From Bimuria novae-zelandiae CBS 107.79 (taxonomy: Eukaryota > Ascomycota > Dothideomycetes > Pleosporales > Didymosphaeriaceae), in NCBI GenBank assembly GCA_010015655.1, contig ML976663.1, positions 1,009,359 to 1,073,358 on the forward strand: DNA of 64,000 nucleotides, given 5' to 3'. Below the pieces are notes generated by a model, which was not told where the DNA came from, searched no databases, and was given only the letters and a program-made list of their open reading frames with translations. Position 1 is the stretch's first letter. Each line of letters begins with the position of its first letter. The position numbers were made by a program, and so were the translations under genes. Positions 23,683-33,681 of the stretch are shown piece by piece.

Positions 23683-26313
23683 ATGGACGTTCCCGTTGCT
23701 CCACAACACCATTTCACAACTTTCGATTATGTGGGCTCGATGACCTCTCATTGGACAAATTATTCCATCAATGCTCGCGACGATGAAGGCACATCGCTGC
23801 AAGCCTCCTCTGAGGATGTGCCCGCGTGTTCATCTTGCAAGAAACGAAAGTTGCGGTGCTCTAGAGAAACGCCTGCTTGTTCGCATTGTCTCAGGCTCTC
23901 GTTGGATTGCACTTACGCACCCAAACAGAAACCTGGACTAAAGACTGGAGCCCTCGAAGGCTTGACGCGTCGGGTTGCTTTCCTGGAGCGGATTCTGCTC
24001 GACGAAGTCGGACGAATCCGCCCTCAATTCGATGTCGACGATGTCTCGAATGACCATATGGAAGGAACACGCAACACGACTATCAACTCGTCACCAACAG
24101 CGCATAGAATTAGCACAGATGCCACTACACCTAGTAGCATTCAAGTGGATGCGAGCATACATGAAGAAGCCATTGCACCGCCACCACCGCTACCACCACT
24201 GCAAGTCGAGGAGCGCTGGTCTAATCCCCACAAGCGCAAATTTGAGGAATCTGTTTTTGCAACAGCACTCTCAGAGCTCGACAATGTGGACCTTGCGGAT
24301 CATTTACCGTCACAGCCCTTGTTGATCAAACTTGTCGAATACTTCTGTACATCGTTTCACCATTGGATACCCTACGTACACAAGCAGAAATTGTGCGACA
24401 CTGTGACTGGTATTCGGTCTGACGCTAGATCAGACCTCGTTCTCCATGCGCTGGTAGCCGTCACGCTGCGACACGTGGACCGGACGCTCCTATGCATGGA
24501 CGAGGACGAGGTCATAACACGGACAAAGATATCGCATTTCATCGTTGAGACACTGGCTCTACGAACTATGTCGTTGGAGAGCCTGCAGGCTCTAATCATG
24601 ATTGTATTCGACTACGTGAGTGTCACTCTTGGAGAGATCTGCACGCTCGTCTCTAACACGGCTCAGCTCAGCGATGGTGATGTAGCAAAGGCATGGCCTT
24701 TGATTGGATCTTTGACAAGAACAGTGGATTATCTTCAGCTGACGATTGAGCCCACGGCGGTTCAAGGTAATGCACTCATGACTCCTCTGCAGACGGTTCC
24801 TCCTACCCAGGATTTCACCGAACTGGAAGAGCGTCGCCGTCTCTTTTGGGTAATTTTCCTACTTGACCGCTTTTGTTCTGTCTCGACAGGCTGGAATACA
24901 TCATTGACCTCGGAGGATGTGCACAGGCGCCTCCCTGCCGACGGAAGATATTTCACCCGCAAAGAGCCTGTGACCACGCCCTTTTTTGGTATATGGTCTA
25001 AGGCGGCAGGGAGGATAGGACGGTCTTTGGCAAATGTTCCTGCCCAGTACAACGAAGAAGATACCACAACCGAACTAGTTCAAGGCTCGACACCGGGATC
25101 TGCAAATGGCGTAATAGACTCGTCTAAACTCGGTGCATTCGCTTATTGTGTCGAGGCTACGGAGTCGCTGAGCCAGGTCACCACATTCTTCCTGCAGCAA
25201 AGGATCAATTGGCAGGATAAAGAGCACGCAATCAGCTGGCTCACGCGTTTCAAGGAGCTCGACTTGCGCTTGGTTCAGTGGAAAATGTTCCTGCCGCCGC
25301 GCTGGAAGGATTCCGACATATCACAGGACCGCCAAGTCGTCAACATGGATCCAAATCTTACACTGGCACATATCACGCACAACACTTCGATGATCCTGCT
25401 TCATCACTCGATCGCTTATCCACCAAAGGACTGGAGCGACTACGTCGCTTTGCCGAAAGACTGCAGCGCCCAAACATGCCAGCATGCCGCAGTCGAGACG
25501 GCGAACATTGTCAACAAGTTCTTGACGCATACGTCGATTCCGTTCGTCAACGCGCAGTTTGCCTTTTGCACGTTCATTGCAGCGAAGGTACTTCTCTACG
25601 AGCATCAGGCAACCCGAAGGACACTGGGAGCCGAATTCGACCGCATGAAACGCAACCTACAGGAAATGTCGCGACGATGGTCAGTAGGCAGAGTGCACGC
25701 AGACGTCGGCAATGCACAGACTGGTGACCAAGCAGCTAGGTACGCCCATCACTTGGAGTATCTGCATGATTCTTGTCGACGAAATGTATCCTTCACATTC
25801 AATTTCTACGATCACTCGTGCCGAAGGCCAGGCGTGTGGACTCTTGCGACATGCACTCCCGCACCCGTTCCGAGCCCTTTGATAAGTTCTAAAAGTAGAT
25901 CATGGAGTGCTAACGGACGATCGAACATGACTGAAAATGCTACCCAGGATATAATGACTAGCCCGAGGACGGTCGTATCAGCCGCTCGAAATTTTACCCC
26001 TAGCAATCACAATGGGTCGATAATGAGCCCTAGAAGGCAGTATCCAGGCGCTCATGCCGAGCCTGGGTATCCGCAGCACGCCGCTGTGTTGCCATCGCCG
26101 TATCCTACGGTCCCTGAAGGGGGTTATCCACACCTCGCACGACAGCCGAACATGTTGAACGGCGATAGACTAAACGGGGTTTCTCTGCAGGATCAGTCTT
26201 TGCTCAGTCTTTCTGACACGCTCATGGACGCGCAATTTTCGGACATGGATCGAGTGATTACGTTTGAGGATACGAACTTTTATCTACCGGGCGATGCGTA
26301 CCAATGGCAATGA
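23683..26313 (+). CDS. Zn2Cys6 fungal-specific transcription factor
   Basis: An 859-residue regulator in two exons, 23,683-24,615 and 24,667-26,313. The intron 24,616-24,666 is 51 bases, GTGAGT..GCTCAG with branch TCTAAC; it is in frame and has no stop, so the unspliced message would encode 876 residues. The DNA-binding zinc cluster is at residues 49-76 with spacing C-X2-C-X6-C-X6-C-X2-C-X6-C (CSSCKKRKLRC, then ACSHCLRLSLDC), followed by a short heptad-like linker (LTRRVAFLERILLDEV) suited to dimerisation. The fungal middle homology domain spans roughly 200-450 (LQALIMIVFDY, AKAWPLIGS, ERRRLFWVIFLLDRF). A proline run (PPPPLPPL) and a long low-complexity C-terminus follow. It is nuclear and probably the local regulator of the cluster, sharing a 240-base promoter with DUF2264. 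The inducer is unknown. Confidence 0.92.
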   Translation: MDVPVAPQHHFTTFDYVGSMTSHWTNYSINARDDEGTSLQASSEDVPACSSCKKRKLRCSRETPACSHCLRLSLDCTYAPKQKPGLKTGALEGLTRRVAFLERILLDEVGRIRPQFDVDDVSNDHMEGTRNTTINSSPTAHRISTDATTPSSIQVDASIHEEAIAPPPPLPPLQVEERWSNPHKRKFEESVFATALSELDNVDLADHLPSQPLLIKLVEYFCTSFHHWIPYVHKQKLCDTVTGIRSDARSDLVLHALVAVTLRHVDRTLLCMDEDEVITRTKISHFIVETLALRTMSLESLQALIMIVFDYVSVTLGEICTLVSNTAQLSDGDVAKAWPLIGSLTRTVDYLQLTIEPTAVQGNALMTPLQTVPPTQDFTELEERRRLFWVIFLLDRFCSVSTGWNTSLTSEDVHRRLPADGRYFTRKEPVTTPFFGIWSKAAGRIGRSLANVPAQYNEEDTTTELVQGSTPGSANGVIDSSKLGAFAYCVEATESLSQVTTFFLQQRINWQDKEHAISWLTRFKELDLRLVQWKMFLPPRWKDSDISQDRQVVNMDPNLTLAHITHNTSMILLHHSIAYPPKDWSDYVALPKDCSAQTCQHAAVETANIVNKFLTHTSIPFVNAQFAFCTFIAAKVLLYEHQATRRTLGAEFDRMKRNLQEMSRRWSVGRVHADVGNAQTGDQAARYAHHLEYLHDSCRRNVSFTFNFYDHSCRRPGVWTLATCTPAPVPSPLISSKSRSWSANGRSNMTENATQDIMTSPRTVVSAARNFTPSNHNGSIMSPRRQYPGAHAEPGYPQHAAVLPSPYPTVPEGGYPHLARQPNMLNGDRLNGVSLQDQSLLSLSDTLMDAQFSDMDRVITFEDTNFYLPGDAYQWQ

Positions 26314-26562
26314 TGGACCGAGCTGGGTGAGATGGGATGAATTTGGTAGGAAGAGAGTGCTTGTGCGGGTTGGTTGTTGCAGTGGCTCAATGCGTTTGTG
26401 TTACGTTCATCGACGCGAAGGTGAAGGTGGAATGATATTGATCTGGGTATCTGTAAATTGCAATGTTCCGTCGTGAACGACTAAGAGAGCTTCCACCATG
26501 CGACTGTTCGATGCGCAAACTCCAAATGTATGCAAAGGTCGACTGAAGCGAGAAAAGGTTGG
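26314..26562. other. convergent 3' intergenic region
   Basis: About 250 bases between the stops of the regulator and VPS60. Nothing beyond untranslated sequence is seen. It marks the border between the putative cluster and housekeeping genes. Confidence 0.5.
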
Positions 26563-27254
26563 TCAACCAGCAGCTTCCTTGACCTTGTTCTGTGCCGGCG
26601 GGTCGTCGATAAATTGAGGCGGCGCAGCGTCGTCCATCATGAAGGCCGGCATGCCCGACGACTCTCCTATGCCCTCCAGCTCCACCTCGTCCCCCAAGGC
26701 CTCCAGCTCGGCATCCAGCTCCGCCTCGTCGACGTCCTCGGGCACGTCGTAGCTCCGACTTATGCTCTCTTGTATGTCGTTGCCCATGTCCATCAGATCG
26801 GCCATCTCGTCCTGCAGCTTCTCGATCTTGTCGATGTTGACTTTGCCGTACTGCTTCTTGAGCTCCTTGGTGGTCGTCTTCATGGCGTCGACGGTGGTCA
26901 TGGTGTTTTTGAGGTTGTCCTGCATCATGCCGGCCTGCTCCATGTTCCAGGACTGCTGCTGCAGCTGGTCGCGCTGGGCGTCGTACATTTTGCGCTGCTG
27001 GAGGACCTTGAGGGCCTTTTGCTTGATGGCCGTCTTGCCGGGGCCGTCGCGCATCTTGGCGAGCTTCTGCTGGTAGGCGGTGAGTTCGGCATTGAGCTTT
27101 GCGAGCTTGACGTCGATGGACTCTATGCGCGTGTCGACCTGGATGTGTTAGTGGGTGTTGTAGTACGTATAGGTGGGTAGATGGTCACGGTGGAGATGGC
27201 CGAGTTGAGCGTCGGCTTGGGCGCCGTGCTCTTTGCGCCGAAGAGCCGGTTCAT
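26563..27254 (-). CDS. VPS60: Vps60/CHMP5-type ESCRT-III subunit
   Basis: A 213-residue SNF7-family protein in two exons, 27,189-27,254 and 26,563-27,138; the 50-base intron has branch CACTAAC. The N-terminus MNRLFGAKS..PKPTLN, the helix DTRIESIDVKLAKLNAEL, the block SWNMEQAGMMQDNLKNTMTT and the acidic DVPEDVDEAELDAELEAL are close to textbook Vps60/CHMP5 rather than Snf7 or Vps20. It works on endosome membranes in multivesicular body formation, together with Vta1/Vps4. The basic N-terminal half and acidic C-terminal half give the usual autoinhibited ESCRT-III layout. It is divergently transcribed from the SAPS gene. The sequence is intact with nothing unusual. Confidence 0.95.
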
Positions 27255-27909
27255 GGCGGTTGGTCTCAGTGTTGGAGGGAGGTGCGGAGGTTGCGGCGTT
27301 GGAGTGCAGCCTGAGACGTGCAGGGGTCAACTGGTGGTAGTTATGGCGGGGTCTGGTAACGTTAGCAGGCACGCAGCGTCATCGGCCATCTTGGGTCACG
27401 TGCGAAAACAATTCAGACGGCAATGCACCGATAAAGGGCCACGCGGGCTGGTCTTCGGGCGGGTCTGCGCGCCTCTCTGCGAATGCGACACATGGTGCAG
27501 CCGGTCTCGTAGCGTCTCGAGGCAGGCGTGAGGGTTCAAATGTTGGAAGCATCCATCACCTCTACGCCTCAGGCCCCACGCCGCCCTGCTCGGCTTAGCG
27601 CGCTTCTGAGCTGTCACCGCCGCTGTGTGTGTGTGATATTCGCCTCCACAACCGCGCTCCTGCACTCGCCCGCTGCATTTTGTATTTGTAAACCTCTCCG
27701 AAGGCTGCGTGTGTCCCATTGTGCGTCCGCTCGCTTGTCTGCGCCCGCCTCGGAGCTTTCCTCGCCAGGTACCGTCCCGCAGCGCCCGTCCGTGTTGACA
27801 TACGCGCCCCGCTCCATACACACCTCAACTGCGTCTCCCTCGCTCCCCATGAGTCGCCTGCTGTAGCTGCACCCTGCGCCCCTACGCTACCCCGCCCACT
27901 GCCGCCACC
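27255..27909. promoter_or_regulatory. divergent promoter region VPS60 / SAPS gene
   Basis: About 650 bases of GC-rich to mixed DNA with pyrimidine-rich patches, as is common before fungal housekeeping genes. The stretch before 27,910 (CCGCCACC in front of ATG) gives the SAPS start a good initiation context. The short frames here are not supported as genes. Confidence 0.5.
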
Positions 27910-30851
27910 ATGTTCTGGCGCTTCGGCGGGTACGCGCAGCTGTCGTCGCTGGACAGCATCCTCGACAAACCTGACGTCACGGTCGAGGAGCTGCTGGACG
28001 AGTCGGACCTGATCCAGGAGCTCAAGCAGCAGAACTCGAAGCTGGTCGAATACCTGCGCGACGAAAAGGTCCTCGAGCGCCTGCTGCGCTATGTCATCGC
28101 CCCGAAGCCCGTCGGCTCGCCCAAGGAGGACGCGCACACGTCCGCCGAGGCCCAGAAGAGCGAGGGCTTCTTCGGCCGCGTGCGCGCGCGCTCCACGTCG
28201 GTCAAGTCGGACCCCGGCGACGGCGACGAGAGCAAAGAGGAGAAGCAGCGCATGAAGTACGCCTACGTGGCCTGCGAGATCCTGTCGTCCGAGGTCTGGT
28301 CCATCTCTGAGGCGGTGCTCGAGAACCAGGACAGCCTGCGCCAATTCTGGAACTACGTCAAGCAGCCCGCCCCGCTCGACCCCGTGCAGGCCGGCTACTT
28401 CAGCAAGGTCAACGAGTCGCTGCTCGACCGCAAGATGGAGGAGATGCTCGACTTCTTCAAGTCCATCGACAACGTCGTGGCCGACATGCTGCAGCACGTC
28501 GACTGCCCCATGATCATGGACTTGCTCCTGAAGATGATCAGCCTGGAGAAGAGCGAGGGCGGCCAGGGCATCGTCGACTGGCTGCAGTCCCAGAACCTCG
28601 TTTCGCAGCTCCTGTCGTATCTCGCGCCCGACCAGCCCTCCAACTGCCAGACGTCCGCCGGCGACTTCCTCAAGGCCATCATCACCATATCCGCAAACGC
28701 AACCACCCAGGACACCCAAGTCATCGGGCCCAACGAACTCACCCGCCAGCTTGTCTCGGAACCGTGCATCAAGCAAATGATTGGCTACATGCTCCACGGC
28801 GGCAACCCGCTCACCGTCAGTGTCGGCATCATCATCGAGGTCATCCGAAAGAACAACTCCGACTACGACTTGGAGAATCAAATCGGCCCGGTGCCCAAAA
28901 CTTCTGATCCCATCTACTTGGGCACTCTGCTGCGCCAGTTCGCAAACCACATCCCCCAGTTCATGGAATTGGTGCACACCACCAGGCAGACCGTGTCCAA
29001 CAAAGACGGCTCGACTACTTCCAGGAAACGGGAACTCAAGACCGCTTTTGGCGAGAAGATAGAACCCCTCGGCTTTGACCGTTTCAAGACCTGCGAACTC
29101 ATGGCAGAGCTTTTGCACTGCAGTAACATGGCCCTCTTGAACGAGCGTGGTAGCGAGGCCGAAGTGAAGAGAAGAGACGCCGAGCGTGAACGGTTAAAGG
29201 CCGAAGGAAAATTGACCGCGCGGGATCCCAACGCTGGCGACTTCTCCACAAGCGTCGACAGCCACGGCTTCCATCACGCCCGCGCGCCTAGTAGCGAATC
29301 GCCCGAAGAGATTAAGCGTCTAGAAGTCCAGAACAACTCCGAGGACGACTTTGAGAAGGTTATCGCGCCCGAAGCAGTGTCCGAGGAGAAGGCTAACAAC
29401 GACAAGGAACACGTTGGAGAGCCATTGGAGCGGGCACCCAAGGCGGAGCCTAAAGCCTCCGGTCTTGGTAAGCAAGAGGAAGGAGAAGGGGACTTTGTAG
29501 ACGAGCCTCTTTCTCCCGCCAAAGATGCAGCGTCACCCGCCAAGGACACTGCTTCACCTGCCGCGGCCTGTCCTGGTAAAGTGGCTGCCGACGCAGAGTC
29601 GCCTACGTCGGCCGGTCTCTCCGCCAAGGTCGGTGGCCTGGGTCTCGGCAATGATACCGTCATGGGCGACACTGAAGAGAGTCAGGGCCAGAGCCAGAGT
29701 TCAGAGGTTCCAAAGGAGGACAAGGCAACGACGCCTTCACTTTTGACACAGCAACTCACCAAAGCTGATACGAATGAGGCGGAAGAAAAGGACCTTTCGC
29801 CCCATCCCGAGGATAAGCCTGCGCCGTTGTTCGCTGGTAAGACCAAGGACGCGGCCCCTGCCGAAAATCGGAAAGCAGATTCCGCCCTCTTCATCACCGG
29901 TGCAGATGAGAGCGAAGGCTCCGAGGTTACGCCTATCGACGAGAGTAGTAGTACAAGATCTGTGCTTTTCGGAGGTGTCGAAGCACAATACGCGCCGCAG
30001 TACGAGGTCGATGTGGATGGTTCGCCCGTTGTGGGTGATCTGCTCAAGATACAGTTTGTCGAAAACAAGGTTGTACCGACCATTTTTGTACGTCCTCCAG
30101 CCCTTGTCACTTCGTCGTGTGCTAAATTCTTGCAAAGGACTTCTTTTTCCGATTTCCGTGGAACAACTTCCTCCACAACGTTGTATATGATGTCGTACAG
30201 CAAGTATTCAATGGCCAGATGGAGCGTGGCTACAACCGCAGTCTCGCAATAGACCTATTCGAGACCGGTCGCATCACCGAACGGATCATCGAAGGCCAAC
30301 AGGCGAGCGACAAGGCCCAAGCAGAAACACACATGCGACTTGGTTACATGGGCCACCTCACCCTAATAGCCGAGGAGGTGCTCAAGTTCACCGAACGTCA
30401 TCCAGCAGAACTTCTTTCCCAGTCTGTCTTGGATAAGGTCATGGGCCAAGCATGGATAGATTACGTCGAGCAAACCCTGGCCGAAACAAGAGAACGCGAC
30501 AACGCCATCCTCGGCGGGGTCCGTCCTGACATGAGTGTAGGGCCTCGACAAGCCGTGCTTAATGCGGTCAACGCGCAGTCAGGCTTTGGTAACGACGGAG
30601 GCTCGTCACTTGCCAACGCGAATACTGGCAACATTGGCCTTGACAGCATGGAACTTACTAACCCCGACAACGGCGGCGGGTACACTTTTAGCGGCGGCAG
30701 CTTACTGAGCGGCTTCACCAACAGCAGCGATGAAGAAGACGAGGAGATGGATGATGGCAACGAAGAAAGAGAGCAACGCCAGCCTCCTGTGAGTGACTCG
30801 GAACAAGTGGGTGAACTCTCATTTGAAGATGTTGAGATGGACTACCGATAA
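27910..30851 (+). CDS. SAPS-family protein (Sit4/PP6 phosphatase-associated)
   Basis: A 963-residue protein in two exons, 27,910-30,087 and 30,138-30,851; the intron is 50 bases (GTACGT..AAAG). It opens MFWRFGGY, typical of SAPS proteins, and continues with the helical-repeat SAPS domain over about residues 20-430 (VEELLDE.DLIQELK..N.KL.EYL, WNYV, YFSKVN..LL, GNPLTVSVGIIIEVIRKNNSDYD, FKTCELMAELLHCSNM). A long disordered acidic region (about 480-680, rich in A, S, P, E) follows, then a second conserved block after the intron (FFFRFPWNNFLHNVV, GHLTLIAEEV) and an acidic tail (SSDEEDEEMDD). Such proteins bind Sit4-type PP2A-like phosphatases and take part in cell-cycle and nutrient signalling. 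The large frame on the opposite strand at 27,595-29,118 is an antisense artefact. Confidence 0.95.
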
Positions 30852-31321
30852 GCACGAGTCCAACCGGCACTTGCACTGTCCGCGCGTTGGTGCGTTTTCT
30901 TCTCTCATTACTCAGTATTGCTGTTTTGAAAGAGTGCTGTTGTGTTACGACACTTCTCGCTTCCAGCGCTTGGGATTGTCTAGGGACTGAGTACATTTCA
31001 TCCACTTTCTGTAGATACTTCCTCGGCGAGCGTATTGGCGGGGTCGTATTACGGCATGAGCAAACATTTGTAGGAATACGCTATTGTTGGCCGAAATTGC
31101 TCTTGCTCTTTCCTATGCGGTGCGCTTTGGATGAAAGGTCACCACTGCCCATATCACACCATCCCCACTTCCCTTCCCTGTGTCGATCTTTCCTCGTAAC
31201 GTTCCTTCTCCACCGCTTCTACGAACCCACCTGTACATCTCTGACTGACCTCGCGGAACAGAAATCCGCAATCCCGCCGCCGTTGCAGATACCGCCTTCG
31301 CGCGCTCGTCGTCAATTTGCC
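30852..31321. other. 3' UTR and promoter spacer
   Basis: 470 bases between the SAPS stop and the small downstream gene. A frame is open across part of it but reads as low-quality, cysteine-rich sequence with no conserved look. Pyrimidine-rich stretches near 31,150-31,260 fit a promoter or 5' UTR. Confidence 0.45.
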
Positions 31322-31567
31322 ATGCGCCTTGCTCAACGAAAGGCCAAACTGGACGCCACACGCGAGTTGGAGGACGATGTTGAGGAGCTCCAGGGACAGC
31401 AGGAAAGGGAAGTACGCGAGGGCCACGAACGTTTCAAACAGTTATTTGAAGGAATGGATAGCAGCGATGAGGAAGGCGGTGACACGGAGAGCGAGGGCGA
31501 TGCGGACAACCCGAAGAAGGAGAAGAGTGGATCGAAAGAGGACAAGGAGGGTGTGGTTGTTGTATGA
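31322..31567 (+). CDS. small acidic coiled-coil-like protein, hypothetical
   Basis: An 81-residue frame starting at 31,322 (MRLAQRKAKLDATREL). It is mostly charged: a helical heptad-like first half (RELEDDVEELQGQQEREV), then an acidic serine-rich segment (DSSDEEGGDTESEGD) and a lysine/glutamate tail ending VVVV. The low-complexity, strongly hydrophilic composition is protein-like rather than random, and the preceding stretch looks like a 5' UTR. I cannot name a family. It could also be the last exon of a longer gene, though no good acceptor and upstream exon stand out. Confidence 0.45.
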   Translation: MRLAQRKAKLDATRELEDDVEELQGQQEREVREGHERFKQLFEGMDSSDEEGGDTESEGDADNPKKEKSGSKEDKEGVVVV

Positions 31568-31764
31568 TTGACATGGGAGGTACTGGGGTCTAGGCGCATG
31601 TGGCTTCGGATATGGACGGACTTTGTTTTATATGACTAGCATAAGATACCTATACGAATGAACGAGCATTGCATGAGTGGCATGTCCTTCTCTCCAACTA
31701 TCGTACGCCGTCTTACCTTTGTATTTCCCACTTCGCCGCCCTCTGGACATGTGGAGATAGTTGA

Positions 31765-32486
31765 TCACCACCCCAGGATCAACCCTTCGTGATCACTGAA
31801 AGTACCCGTCTTCTCAACATCTTCCGGGTTCTTATCATCGCCCAGCGTGCATAATTTCACCAGATTAAGCATCACTTTGCTTCGTCGACCGCGCCCCTTA
31901 GAATCCATTCATCCCTGTGCTCACACTCCCTGGGCATGCCGCGTTGACCTTCCATCCCTGCTCTCTAAAACGCTTCACATACGTTGCGGCTACCATGTTC
32001 AGCGCAGTTTTACTCGTGCTGTACACATAGACCTCTAGGCCCGCATACTGACTATCAGGCTTCATGCGATCGGAGATGGACCCCAGGACTGACAAGAGGA
32101 AGACGATGCGCGGAGACTCGGATTTGGAGAGGAGCGGGACGAGATGCTCCGTCAGCACAGCGGTGCCGAAAACATTCGTATTGGATGTCTCCTTGTACAC
32201 TTTCCGCAACGATATCAGGTCTGGCTGTTTGGAGAGATCCCGGCAGATGCCTGCGTTGTTGACGAGGACATCGATTCTTTCGTGTTTTTTGGACAAAGTT
32301 TGAGCGGCTGCGCTGATGGAGTCGTCGGACGTGAGATCGATGGCTATGCCTTCGACGGAGAGGCCTTTTTCTTTCAGCTGTCCAACGGCTTCGGCGCCCG
32401 AGGCGAGGGTGCGCGAGCTCGTGACCGATGCCCTGGTTGGCGCCGGTAATAAGTGCTAGAGGCCTTTTGACTTCAGAGATGGTTAT
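31765..32486 (-). pseudogene. short-chain dehydrogenase/reductase, broken
   Basis: An SDR can be followed on the minus strand through several frames. In order it shows a cofactor motif TGANQGIG (near 32,440), the NNAG box (near 32,255), VLGSISD, the catalytic YSTSK (near 32,000), and a C-terminal tail with TGTFSDHEG up to a stop at 31,765. The breaks are: an ATA at 32,484-32,486 where an ATG is expected; a frame change with apparent loss of roughly 20-25 codons between the cofactor motif and GAEAVGQL; a TAA after GMNGF at about 31,898; and a one-base frameshift shortly after it. The gene lies against the RIP-mutated block on its right. The start and stop changes fit C-to-T/G-to-A mutation, but the length changes do not. 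A short intron could explain part of the N-terminal break, not the C-terminal ones. Confidence 0.75.
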
Positions 32487-33520
32487 GTGTTGGCAGAAAA
32501 GGCTTGAAAATTGTTAGAATGAGTTATTTGACGTTTGTTCTTTCATGATCTTAAGCAAGGGATGGATCTTCATTCCTTAGTTCTAGAAACAGCTACTTTA
32601 CGGCGCAGTAGTCTTTACAAAGCATACCGAATCTTCGGCTCCGTGCATTCCCTATGCACTAAAAATTTCCTCATACTATCTAAACTTCTCTATAGGTAAT
32701 AATAAAAATTTATACTTAAGAAAGAAAACTTTGTAATAACTATTTTTAAATAACATACCTAGCAAGCAAGCAGCGCACCCCACCAACATCTTATACCTTT
32801 ATTGGGACCTATCTTAATAACACAATGAGATAATTGTGGAGGGTAAAACGAGCTGGATAGTATATAGTATAGAGATCGAATTAACTAATCAGTAACCTAT
32901 AAAAAGTTACTGTAAAAGTAGTGTTTATACTAAGTATTAAGTATTATATTTACCTGCTCTATATAATCCTTTTAATTAAAGTACTCATATAAGATAATTC
33001 CTGCAATACACCCCTTAGTTTAGTAAGCTTTTAAATATTAACTATAAGCTTCTAAGCTATTTTTTTTAGCAAAATTATAAATTTTAGTTAAGCTTATCGT
33101 ATAATTAAGCGCGATATTGTAATTAACTAGCGCTATTTAATTAAAGGGAGTAGCGCGCTACTTAAACAGCTATCTATTTACTAACCTACCTATAGTATAA
33201 AACCTATACTACTATGTAATAGTGCATAATCTTGCTTAGTATTAGCTTATGCACGCTGCCTGCGCTTGCGCTTAAAATAAATAAAATCTTACCTTTTTAA
33301 TATATCTCTCATTTAAGTTATTTAATAAACTTTTATATTATTTAACGCTTTATTTTTAAAGTTTTCACGCGTCTTTAGATTTTGTATTTTTATATTTAAA
33401 GTAAGTTCTTATTTAGCTATTATTATAGTAAGTTCTTAGATTATTTTATAGCTGAAATATTACGCTACTATAAGTAATTAGCGCTTACGCCTTTTACTTC
33501 TAATATTTTAGGCTTCTTAT
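32487..33520. other. border of gene island into AT-rich DNA
   Basis: Composition changes between about 32,600 and 32,700. The rest is RIP-type DNA with no readable gene; CTTAT at 33,516-33,520 is the left target duplication of B1. Confidence 0.6.
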
Positions 33521-33681
33521 TATAATAGGCTACGTCCAGTTGTTGCCTCGGATCCTTGACCCTTGGTTATACGAACCCTAGATATGTATATTCTACGCCT
33601 AAAGCTTAACTTTAAACTTTTTATTAAATTTATAAGTATTCTTTTAGTACCTTTAGCTCCTTAAGTACCTAGCCCTTTATA
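33521..33681 (+). repeat. 5' LTR of B1
   Basis: 161 bases, starting TATAATAGGC where copy B2 keeps TGTAATGGGC, and ending TTATA where the 3' LTR keeps TTACA. Both terminal changes are transitions. Confidence 0.92.

Noticed and set aside
27595..29118. 507-residue minus-strand frame
   Set aside because: It is antisense to the SAPS gene, whose GC-rich third positions keep the opposite strand open; it is leucine/valine-rich and matches no family.
30887..31321. N-terminal extension of the small gene at 31,322
   Set aside because: The frame is open but the residues look non-coding, and its first codon is not ATG.
31984..32449. Plus-strand frames over the SDR relic
   Set aside because: The minus strand carries clear SDR motifs; these are its shadows.
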